NCBI GenBank assembly: GCA_015662815.1
Contig: DQTK01000016.1
Span: 1 to 59,599 of the forward strand
Origin: Aquifex aeolicus
Lineage (GTDB): Bacteria > Aquificota > Aquificia > Aquificales > Aquificaceae
Direction of reading: 5' to 3'
DNA: 59,599 nt
Positions 1 through 6,770 of this stretch are shown piece by piece. The notes beneath the pieces were generated by a model. The model worked only from the letters and a program-made list of their open reading frames with translations. It was not told where the DNA came from and searched no databases. How positions within the stretch are numbered: the first letter of the stretch is position 1; every line of letters starts with the position of its first letter. A program made the translations under genes and the position numbers.

Positions 1-1
1 A

Positions 2-508
2 AGGAAGCCTCATCTTACGAGATTTGAACTCATGGTACTCCACAAAATGCCAAAATCTGGAATGTTTCTCAGTGAGCTTTTCAAAGAATTTGATGAGTTG
101 ATGAAAGAAGAAGTTCACCTTGCGGTGGAAAAACTCCAAGCACGCGGATTCCTTGACGTACTTCCAAACGAAGGACTGGTTCTCACAAAAGCGGGAGAAC
201 TATTAAAAGAAGCTGTATCTTCTATACCCGAAGGCCTTGGAAATCCGATAAATCCTTTTATGTTTAGAATAGTGAAGGCTATAGCGAAAGTAGGTAGTTT
301 CTATGTAAAAGAAGAAAAGGTAAGAATATTACCTAAACAGTTTGAGGAAGTAGAGAAAATGACGGGACTGGATCATGAAACCTTCATAAATGAATTATCC
401 TTACTCAGGCTCATAGGTATACTGGGACAGAACTCACTCCACAAATCCGGATTATCCCTTCTGAAAGCGGTTGAAGAAATACAGAAGGAAGCAATAAAAG
501 AAGTTTAA
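2..508 (+). CDS. Winged-helix-like protein, 5' end outside window
   Basis: The frame is open from base 2. The first Met codon is at 32, but the ten residues before it run smoothly into the same helix, so I treat the gene as cut by the window edge. It is helix-rich. Its first 60 residues have the pattern of a winged-helix fold: two short helices, a recognition-like helix (EEVHLAVEKLQARGF), then a beta wing (LPNEGLVLTKAG). A second helical part follows. No catalytic motif is visible. A DNA- or protein-binding role is inference from the fold pattern only. A pyrimidine-rich run follows the stop at 508-548 without a clear hairpin. Confidence 0.6.
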   Translation, partial: RKPHLTRFELMVLHKMPKSGMFLSELFKEFDELMKEEVHLAVEKLQARGFLDVLPNEGLVLTKAGELLKEAVSSIPEGLGNPINPFMFRIVKAIAKVGSFYVKEEKVRILPKQFEEVEKMTGLDHETFINELSLLRLIGILGQNSLHKSGLSLLKAVEEIQKEAIKEV

Positions 509-547
509 GCCTTTTCTTTTTCTCTTTTTTTTCTTTTTTAAATTTCC

Positions 548-1084
548 TTAAGGAGGTGTACAATTCTCACCTATAAAATCACCGACCAAAAAACTTATAG
601 AAGCTTTCACTTCTTTAGAATTTCCTGAATATATTTCCTTAACGGTTATATAAATTTGGACAGTGTAAACCGCGGAAGTGTTCATAAGATTTACTAGATT
701 CCCATTCAGTTCAGGGTTTCCAACAGATACGGTAATAGTTTATTGAGTGTTAGGGTTTATTGTACTGGTTAGAAACTTTTCCGTTGGTTCTAGAGGAATT
801 GCATTTTGAGACACGGGAGAATAAACTATTCTAAGCTTTTCTACTTTAACAGGAGAGGGTGATATATTTGCAGGTAAGTTAGGGTTAGGTATTACATTAA
901 TGGTTAAATTAACCTGTACGGGATATATTGAGAAGACATCACAAATACCATCATCATTTGCGTCTTTTTTAACTATATCCGCTTGGATTTCTAACTGATC
1001 TACAGATGCGTAGACTATAACGCTGTCAAGTTCCCCTTCAGTACTTCCTCCTCCGCAGGATATATTAAAATAACTATTCCTCAT
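548..1084 (-). pseudogene. Truncated lipoprotein gene with in-frame TAA
   Basis: On the minus strand one frame runs from the ATG at 1084 to a stop at 548-550, broken only by a TAA at 740-742. Both sides of the stop read as normal beta-rich exported protein. The part before it has a Cys followed by GGGSTEGELD, typical of a mature lipoprotein start, and an EF-hand-like DANDDGICD. The part after it reads TITVSVGNPELNG and ends in CTPP. The Cys is preceded by only a few residues with no hydrophobic core, so the signal peptide is missing, and the missing 5' part would lie where lipA now starts. I read it as a 5'-truncated, nonsense-mutated gene. Alternatives are readthrough or a sequencing error at the TAA. 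Function unknown. Confidence 0.6.
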
Positions 1085-1910
1085 GAAGCCGGTAATCAAG
1101 TTTTCCGAATTATATGAAGTTAAGAAACTCCTTAGGAAGACCAGGCTTCATACTGTATGTGAAGAATCCAGATGTCCCAACATATCGGAATGTTTTGGTA
1201 ATAAAACGGCTACCTTTATGATTTTGGGAACTCATTGTACACGCCGATGTGCATTTTGTAATGTGGAAAAGGGATTTCCACAAAGGGTAGACCCAGAAGA
1301 ACCCTATAGACTCCTTGAAGCTGTGAAAGTCTTGGGATTAAAGTATGTTGTAATAACTTCTGTAACGAGGGATGATCTTCCTGATGGAGGAGCTAAACAT
1401 TTTGCTGAATGTATAAGAGTTCTGAAAGAGAATATTCCCGACATAAAGGTAGAAGTTTTAATTCCTGACTTCAGGGGAAATAGAAACTCCCTTGAGACGG
1501 TTTTGGCTCAAAAGCCGATAGTGCTTAATCACAATGTTGAAACTGTTCCGAGGTTATATCCTACAGTAAGAATAGGAGCTGACTACAGGAGAAGCTTGGA
1601 AATTTTAAAATGGAGCAAAGAAATAGACAGGGGTATTTATACGAAATCCGCAATAATTGTAGGGTTTGGGGAGAAGAAAGAAGAAATAATTAAAACTATA
1701 GAAGACTTGAGAGAGGTTGATTGTGATTTCCTTGTAATAGGGCAGTATTATCAGCCTTCCCTCAAATATCATCCCGTAGTTAAGTACTACACCGAAGAGG
1801 AATTTAAAGAATTAGAAGAAGTAGCCTATGGCTTGGGTTTTAAATTTGTAGTGAGTAAAGCAAATGCAAGAAGTTCCTACAAGGCATTTGAAAGTCTGCT
1901 CAGCACATAA
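1083..1910 (+). CDS. lipA: Lipoyl synthase LipA
   Basis: Radical SAM enzyme that inserts two sulfurs into the octanoyl chain on lipoyl-dependent proteins. Both iron-sulfur sites are visible: the auxiliary-cluster motif CEESRCPNISEC (about residues 26-37) and the radical-SAM CxxxCxxC in CTRRCAFC (about 53-60). The C-terminal RSSY motif that ligates the auxiliary cluster is also present. At 275 aa it is at the short end of the family, with a minimal N-terminus. ATG 1083 is the first possible start, because an in-frame stop lies at 1071-1073. No strong Shine-Dalgarno site is seen, and the start abuts a broken lipoprotein gene on the other strand. The 3' end overlaps convergent ybeY by 34 bases. 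Confidence 0.95.
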   Translation: MKPVIKFSELYEVKKLLRKTRLHTVCEESRCPNISECFGNKTATFMILGTHCTRRCAFCNVEKGFPQRVDPEEPYRLLEAVKVLGLKYVVITSVTRDDLPDGGAKHFAECIRVLKENIPDIKVEVLIPDFRGNRNSLETVLAQKPIVLNHNVETVPRLYPTVRIGADYRRSLEILKWSKEIDRGIYTKSAIIVGFGEKKEEIIKTIEDLREVDCDFLVIGQYYQPSLKYHPVVKYYTEEEFKELEEVAYGLGFKFVVSKANARSSYKAFESLLST

Positions 1911-2269
1911 CTTTCAAGAGAATAAAACCTTTTTTCTTCTTCTCCTCCTTTTTCGTGGTCGTAACCCAGAAGGTGGATTATACCGTGCACGAGGAGTCTT
2001 CTAACCTCCTCTTCTAAAGTGTGTCCGAATTCTTTCGCTTGTCTTTCCGCGGTATCTTGAGAGATTACTATATCTCCGAGTATTTTATAGCCGTTAAAAA
2101 TTTCATTAATAGGAAAGGAGAGAACATCTGTAGGGCTATCTTTGCCACGATAAACCTTGTTTAACTCTTGGATTTCTGAATCATCCGTTATGTAAATAGA
2201 AAGTTCGACACCTTTAAGGCCCAGGGAGGAAAGAGCCTCTTGAGCCCATTCCTCAAGAACTCTCTTCAT
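1877..2269 (-). CDS. ybeY: Endoribonuclease YbeY
   Basis: Single-strand-specific metallo-endoribonuclease involved in 16S rRNA 3' maturation and 70S quality control. The family zinc motif HGxxHLxGYDH is intact: H95, H99 and H105 of a 130-residue protein, within the usual family length. I start at ATG 2269 (MKRVLEEW) rather than the longer open frame to 2350, because the extra residues overlap phoH and look random, and a GAGG site precedes 2269. It overlaps the 3' end of phoH by 17 bases, the classic phoH-ybeY pairing, so the two are probably translationally coupled. The 3' end overlaps convergent lipA. Confidence 0.93.
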   Translation of the reverse strand: MKRVLEEWAQEALSSLGLKGVELSIYITDDSEIQELNKVYRGKDSPTDVLSFPINEIFNGYKILGDIVISQDTAERQAKEFGHTLEEEVRRLLVHGIIHLLGYDHEKGGEEEKRFYSLESYVLSRLSNAL

Positions 2270-3299
2270 TATCTTCCTCTTTTTGAGTTTTACCAGAACT
2301 CTGTTCTCCGAATTTCTCATACTGTTCATACGCATTAATAATCTTAGCAACTATAGGATGTCTTACAACATCACCTTGTTTAAAGAAGATGAACTCTATA
2401 CCTTCAATTTCCCGAAGAACCTCAATAGCTTCAAGCAATCCCGATTCCTTTTTCTTGGGAAGGTCTATTTGGGTTACATCTCCCGTAATTACAGCTTTGG
2501 AACCAAAACCTATTCTTGTGAGGAACATTTTCATCTGGTCCCGTGTAGCATTTTGGGCTTCATCAAGTATAATAAAAGCGTCATTGAGAGTTCTTCCTCT
2601 CATAAAAGCGAGCGGGGCAATTTCTATAATATTCCTCTCAAGCATATAGTTCGCTTTGTCGTAATCAACCATATCGTAAAGGGCATCGTATAAAGGCGTA
2701 AGATATGGATGAACTTTTTCCGCTATTGTACCGGGTAGAAATCCCAACTTTTCACCTGCTTCTACAGCTGGCCTTGTAAGAATTATCTTATTGACCCTTC
2801 CTTCCTTCAAATGTTGAAGAGCCATAGCCATAGCAAGATACGTTTTTCCTGTTCCTGCAGGACCTATACCGAAAACTATGTCATTTTTCTTTATAGCTTC
2901 AATGTATTTCCTCTGGGTTTCTGTTTTAGGAACTATAGCTTTCTTTCTATGGGTTATCAAGATAACTTCTTCTTCTAACTCTCTTTCCTCTTTACCCTGC
3001 TCGCTTTCAATCTGATAAGCTTCTATACTCTTTAAAAACTGCTTTGCATATTCTTTGACATCTCCTGCAGTAAGTCTTTCATGCTGAAGACGTTTCAAAA
3101 CGGCGTTTAAAAAGTTAATAAAATTTCTTACTTTCTCTTCTTCTCCTTTAATGATTAATTCAGTTCCTCTGGGAACTATCTTTACATCGAAGAATTTTGT
3201 GAAAAACTTTACATTTTCGTCTCCTCTTCCTACTATGGCGTAGAATCTTTCATCGTATTTACCTAAATCAACTCTTTCTTCTACCAAAACTTTTTCCAT
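2253..3299 (-). CDS. phoH: PhoH-family ATPase (YbeZ type)
   Basis: Cytoplasmic P-loop ATPase that pairs with YbeY in most bacteria, thought to act in RNA processing. A Walker A motif GPAGTGKT lies near residue 146 and a Walker B-like AFIILDEAQN near residue 243. The N-terminal 100 residues fit the KH-like region of YbeZ-type proteins. Length 348 aa is slightly long because of a charged tail (KEEDNEESS). ATG 3299 has no good Shine-Dalgarno sequence; AT-rich DNA lies just upstream and is shared with divergent bpsA. The gene is first in the phoH-ybeY unit. Confidence 0.92.
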   Translation of the reverse strand: MEKVLVEERVDLGKYDERFYAIVGRGDENVKFFTKFFDVKIVPRGTELIIKGEEEKVRNFINFLNAVLKRLQHERLTAGDVKEYAKQFLKSIEAYQIESEQGKEERELEEEVILITHRKKAIVPKTETQRKYIEAIKKNDIVFGIGPAGTGKTYLAMAMALQHLKEGRVNKIILTRPAVEAGEKLGFLPGTIAEKVHPYLTPLYDALYDMVDYDKANYMLERNIIEIAPLAFMRGRTLNDAFIILDEAQNATRDQMKMFLTRIGFGSKAVITGDVTQIDLPKKKESGLLEAIEVLREIEGIEFIFFKQGDVVRHPIVAKIINAYEQYEKFGEQSSGKTQKEEDNEESS

Positions 3300-3313
3300 G
3301 TATATTAATTTAG

Positions 3314-3343
3314 TTTAAAATGTGTTAAAAATTCATTTATAAT
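3314..3343 (+). promoter_or_regulatory. Candidate promoter of bpsA
   Basis: TTTAAA at 3314-3319, an 18-base spacer and a consensus TATAAT at 3338-3343. The TTG start of bpsA at 3379 follows, with GGAGGTG at 3367-3373. The 80-base gap also holds the promoter of divergent phoH. The -35 match is poor. Confidence 0.5.
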
Positions 3344-3378
3344 ATCCCTTTTGCTAAAAATCCCACGGAGGTGAAGGA

Positions 3379-4446
3379 TTGACAGTTCTTCAGAAGATAG
3401 CAAAGGAAGTTTATGAGGAGACTAAGGTAAGACTTCACGCGAGAAATGTTGAAAGAGTAATTCAAGCTCTTTTAAAAACCAGAGACTTTTGGAAAGTTGT
3501 AGATTATTCAGATTTGCCTGTGCCCGCAGCTTCTGGAATTATTAAGCGTCTTTTAAATGAAGGTTATGTATTTATAGACGAAAACGAAAATATTCTTCTT
3601 ACCCAAAAGGGCCTCGACTTGGTAAAAGAACTTGGTATTGAAAGTTTTGAAGATTACAGTTGTTCAGCATGTGAAGGCAGGGGTATTCCCTTCTACGGTG
3701 ATAAAGAACTTTACAGAACTTTTATTGAAATAGCAAAAGACAGACCTACTCCCGTTCAGCAATATGACCAAGGAAGCGTTACACCGGAAACAACTATATC
3801 TAGAGTTCTTTTCCTCGATAGCAGAGGAGACCTAAGAGGTAAAGAAATTATCGTAATGGGTGCGGAAGATGATTTGACCGGGCTTGCCATAGCTTTAACA
3901 AAAAAAGCCAAGAGGGTTGTAATTATAGATATAGATGAAAGACTTATAGACTTTGACAATAGGATAATAAAGGAGCTGGGGATAGACAACGCAGAGGCTA
4001 TGGTATGGGATTTAAGAAATCCTTACACTGAAGACTTCTTAGGGAAGTTTGATGTATTTATCACCGACCCTCCTGAAACGTTTGCGGCATTTAGAGCGTT
4101 TATAGGAAGAGGAATAGCTACACTTAAAGATGCCGGCTGTGTAGGATACTTCGGACTTACCCTCAGGGATAGTTCTATATTTAGATGGAAAGAGTTTCAA
4201 GAAACACTTATAAATGAATACGGTGTGGTTATTACGGACATTATTCAGGACTTTAACCACTATATGAACTGGGAGTATCATCCTGAAACACGAGCCGCTC
4301 AAATAGCTCCTGTGAAGAAAAATCCTACCGATATATGGTACAGATCTGCTTGGTATAGAATAGAGACGCTTCCCGGATTCAAGATTTGGAATGAACCCAT
4401 ATCCGACGAGGTATTCTACCTTGACGAAGAAGGCTCTACTACTTAG
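3379..4446 (+). CDS. bpsA: Branched-chain polyamine synthase BpsA
   Basis: N4-bis(aminopropyl)spermidine synthase (former DUF43): aminopropylates spermidine to give branched polyamines that stabilise nucleic acids in hyperthermophiles. The N-terminal 90 residues are a winged-helix domain. The Rossmann domain begins at GKEIIVMGAEDD, where acidic residues replace the usual glycine-rich SAM loop, and carries the catalytic-loop motif DPPET near residue 231. Length (355 aa) fits the family. Start is TTG 3379, chosen because GGAGGTG lies five bases upstream and no nearer ATG exists. It heads a unit with an M23 peptidase whose start lies inside this gene. Confidence 0.88.
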   Translation: MTVLQKIAKEVYEETKVRLHARNVERVIQALLKTRDFWKVVDYSDLPVPAASGIIKRLLNEGYVFIDENENILLTQKGLDLVKELGIESFEDYSCSACEGRGIPFYGDKELYRTFIEIAKDRPTPVQQYDQGSVTPETTISRVLFLDSRGDLRGKEIIVMGAEDDLTGLAIALTKKAKRVVIIDIDERLIDFDNRIIKELGIDNAEAMVWDLRNPYTEDFLGKFDVFITDPPETFAAFRAFIGRGIATLKDAGCVGYFGLTLRDSSIFRWKEFQETLINEYGVVITDIIQDFNHYMNWEYHPETRAAQIAPVKKNPTDIWYRSAWYRIETLPGFKIWNEPISDEVFYLDEEGSTT

Positions 4447-4996
4447 TTGCTTTTTTTTAACACTCTTTTCCTTTCCTTTTTCAACATATAGATGGAATAT
4501 TCCCCCGGAACCCGATTTATTTGATAAGGAAGAAGTGTTAAATTTAGAACATATAGAAAAGAAAATTCCCGGAATTTATAAGGAAATTTTGCAGAATCTA
4601 AAAACTCCGGATGAAGCCAGACCCAGCATTTGGCCCGTGGTAGGAGTTGTTACTTCAGATTTCGGTTGGAGGAGAAAAAGGAGATATAAAGAGTTTCATG
4701 CTGGAATAGATATAGCTGCTCCTACGGGAACACCCATAGTAGCCACGGCGGATGGAATAGTTATTTTTAGTGGATATGTAAGGGGATATGGGTACGTAGT
4801 AATTATATATCATGGCTACGGATATACTACTGTTTACGCACACATGTCCGGAATGGAAGTGAGTGCAGGAGAAATAGTTGCAAAAGGAAAGGTAATAGGA
4901 TACGTAGGAAGAACAGGAAGAGCTACCGGTCCCCACTTACATTATGAAGTTTTAAAGTACGGAATAAGACAAAATCCTATACTCTATCTGCCTTAA
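4421..4996 (+). CDS. M23-family peptidoglycan endopeptidase, secreted
   Basis: Zinc metallopeptidase of the LytM/M23 type acting on peptide cross-links in the periplasm, or a non-catalytic regulator of that fold. Metal-site motifs are complete: HAGID (first His/Asp), YAHMS and the HLHYE ending. I place the start at TTG 4421, which gives a clean signal peptide (Lys-Lys then ALLLSCFFLTLFSFPFS) and has CGAGGT about 8 bases upstream. A longer in-frame ATG at 4391 would put a polar stretch before the signal. It overlaps the 3' end of bpsA by 26 bases and its 3' end overlaps the convergent DUF507 gene by 4 bases. No coiled coil is present, so it is shorter than EnvC/NlpD. Confidence 0.87.
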   Translation: MTKKALLLSCFFLTLFSFPFSTYRWNIPPEPDLFDKEEVLNLEHIEKKIPGIYKEILQNLKTPDEARPSIWPVVGVVTSDFGWRRKRRYKEFHAGIDIAAPTGTPIVATADGIVIFSGYVRGYGYVVIIYHGYGYTTVYAHMSGMEVSAGEIVAKGKVIGYVGRTGRATGPHLHYEVLKYGIRQNPILYLP

Positions 4997-5544
4997 GCTA
5001 ATCCTCTCTTCTTTAATTCGTCTTCATATATCCTTCTCCAAAGGATATTCCACTCCGGACTGCCTTCAAGTATATCCCCCGAATACTTTTTAATCCTCCT
5101 TCTTACTTCCCTTTCTATTTCCTCTTCTATCTTCAATGCGCCAAGGACTATCTCTCTTATCCTCCTTCTTATTACCGGAGGGTCCTCGTAAATTTCTATA
5201 CTTTCATCTTCCATTATTAAGTTCATAATCCTATTAATTATCTGATTTAATCTTTCTCTTTTATCAATATTAATATCCATTTCTTCCGCTAACTTCCTCT
5301 TTACTGCCAAAAATGCAGTTCTATAGTCTATATTTTCCTTTTCAAGGATATCTAAATTTTGTTTTAAAACCTCTTTCGCTCTTTCTTCAAGTTTTTTTTC
5401 CTCTTCGGTCGCTTCTCTAAATATTCTTATTATCTTTTTCTTAAATATTAATGGGTCCTCAAGTTCCAAAATTTTTTCTTTATTAGCGAGTTCTTCTACT
5501 ATAGATTCTCCTATGGCTTCTATTAACCTATCAGGCAACCTCAT
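4993..5544 (-). CDS. DUF507 family protein
   Basis: Very charged, almost fully helical 183-residue protein that I match to DUF507, a family known mainly from Aquificales and deltaproteobacteria with no assigned function. It contains an internal duplication: EDPLIFKKKIIRIF near residue 29 matches EDPPVIRRRIREIV near residue 120, each followed by a Glu/Lys-rich helix. It begins MRLPDRLIEAI, like other members. No signal peptide or catalytic motif is seen. It stands between convergent bpsA-M23 and the upstream methyltransferase, 25 bases away, so it may be cotranscribed with atpC and the methyltransferase. Confidence 0.75.
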   Translation of the reverse strand: MRLPDRLIEAIGESIVEELANKEKILELEDPLIFKKKIIRIFREATEEEKKLEERAKEVLKQNLDILEKENIDYRTAFLAVKRKLAEEMDINIDKRERLNQIINRIMNLIMEDESIEIYEDPPVIRRRIREIVLGALKIEEEIEREVRRRIKKYSGDILEGSPEWNILWRRIYEDELKKRGLA

Positions 5545-5569
5545 TATAGAACATTATACACATATTTTT

Positions 5570-6286
5570 CTACAGAAAACTTTCCAGTAAATTCTTTACC
5601 TCTTCTGTATATTCTCCGTTTTTTTCATTAATTATCAAAGGTTTATCACATTCCAAAGGACCCTTTAAATTTTTTATTGAAGTAATTATAGATAATTTTG
5701 CTCTTTTTTCTATTGTAGGGTATATAAAACTTAGAAATCTTGCAGGTAAATTATTTTTATCTAAAAGATTAAAAGCTTCATAGAGTCTAAAACAGGGAAT
5801 TAGTATATTTAAATACCCACCGTCTCTTAGTAAATATGCGCTTGCCTTTAAAAAATCCTTTAAAGTTCCCCAAACTTCAAAATGATAAGGATTTAATTTG
5901 GATGTATAGTTCAAAGGATAAAAAGGAGGATTAGTTACTATAACATCACAAAATTGTTTCGGAAAAAGGTTTTGTATTTTTTTAACGTCTCCCTTTACAA
6001 TTTCTATTAAATCATTAAGTTTATTTAAATGGATATTTTCCTCAAGGAGTTTTATCATCTTTTCATCAATTTCAACCGCTATTACTTTCACCCTGTATTT
6101 TTTTGCTATAACTATGGATAGAAAACCGAAGCCTGCTCCCAGATCTACAACTAATGATTTCCTTTTTATGCCTCTTATTTTGGAAAGGAATAAAACGAGA
6201 TCGATGGAAACTTTATGGCTTTGGGGTTGATAAAGAAATATTTTTCCCCTGAAGAAGGGAAAAGGATTTTTATCTATACTTTTCAA
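5570..6286 (-). CDS. TrmN6-like N6-adenine methyltransferase
   Basis: Class I SAM-dependent methyltransferase. Motif I VVDLGAGFGFLSI lies near residue 44 and motif IV TNPPFYPLNY near residue 118. NPPF/Y is the signature of amino-group methylation, and the arrangement fits COG4123, which includes tRNA1(Val) adenine-37 N6-methyltransferase (TrmN6). The substrate is inferred from family only; rRNA or other tRNA sites are possible. The start overlaps the atpC 3' end by 17 bases, so the two are probably cotranscribed and coupled, although they share no known pathway. Confidence 0.8.
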   Translation of the reverse strand: MKSIDKNPFPFFRGKIFLYQPQSHKVSIDLVLFLSKIRGIKRKSLVVDLGAGFGFLSIVIAKKYRVKVIAVEIDEKMIKLLEENIHLNKLNDLIEIVKGDVKKIQNLFPKQFCDVIVTNPPFYPLNYTSKLNPYHFEVWGTLKDFLKASAYLLRDGGYLNILIPCFRLYEAFNLLDKNNLPARFLSFIYPTIEKRAKLSIITSIKNLKGPLECDKPLIINEKNGEYTEEVKNLLESFL

Positions 6287-6668
6287 TTAAATCTAGTAAT
6301 GTCCTTGCTTTTTCTGCAGCTTTTTCCCACTCTTTTATTTCTTCCATAGTTTCCGCAGTAGCTTGTTTCTTGATGGCGTTTTCAAATTCTTCTTTTAGTT
6401 TCGATTCGGGAGGAAGCTTACCAAGCTCGTAACCCTCTTCGGTGAGAATTAAAACCTTTTTAGGAGTTACGTCTAAAATCCCGTAGGTAACAACTACTCC
6501 GTTTTTATCGTCACCGTTAAAGTACACCAGCCCGGGCTTTAGAAGGGTCATTAAAAACATGTGATTTTCAAGAATTCCTACTTCTCCTTCAACCGTGGGA
6601 ACATTTATACTTTCAACTTCTCCTGCATAAAGCAATCCCCGTGGAGAAACTATTTCTACCTGTATCAT
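6270..6668 (-). CDS. atpC: ATP synthase F1 epsilon subunit AtpC
   Basis: Central-stalk subunit that couples and inhibits F1. The N-terminal beta-sandwich is clear (EIVSPRGLLYAGEVESI, then GEVGILENHMFLM) and a C-terminal helical hairpin follows (about residues 88-132). Length is normal. It is separated from the other atp genes in this window: atpB and atpE lie 13 kb away, and alpha, beta, gamma and delta are not in the window, so the ATP synthase genes are dispersed. A TATAAT box lies 8 bases before its ATG with no Shine-Dalgarno site. Confidence 0.93.
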   Translation of the reverse strand: MIQVEIVSPRGLLYAGEVESINVPTVEGEVGILENHMFLMTLLKPGLVYFNGDDKNGVVVTYGILDVTPKKVLILTEEGYELGKLPPESKLKEEFENAIKKQATAETMEEIKEWEKAAEKARTLLDLIEKYR

Positions 6669-6676
6669 ACTTGAAT

Positions 6677-6682
6677 ATTATA
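6677..6682 (-). promoter_or_regulatory. -10 box for atpC, possible leaderless start
   Basis: On the minus strand a perfect TATAAT ends 8 bases before the atpC ATG (6668). A transcript starting at the usual distance would have essentially no leader, and no Shine-Dalgarno sequence is present. No good -35 was found. Confidence 0.45.
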
Positions 6683-6752
6683 TAAGGAAGTTAATGGATT
6701 AAAACTAACTACTTTAAAATGGAGCTTTAAAAAAAGAAAAGCCTATCAGTTA

Positions 6753-6758
6753 TATAAT
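6753..6758 (+). promoter_or_regulatory. -10 box for gyrB, short-leader start
   Basis: TATAAT sits 12 bases before the gyrB ATG at 6771, inside an AT-rich stretch without Shine-Dalgarno sequence. The region about 17 bases upstream is poly-A rather than a -35 match. Together with the atpC box it forms a divergent promoter region of about 100 bases. Confidence 0.4.
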
Positions 6759-6770
6759 ATTAATATTAGA

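Noticed and set aside
2270..2350. Longer YbeY starting at 2350
   Set aside because: The extra 27 residues are read from inside phoH and do not fit the family; ATG 2269 has a GAGG site.
4039..4302. Antisense frame opposite bpsA
   Set aside because: It is a shadow of a clearly conserved gene with no ribosome-binding site.
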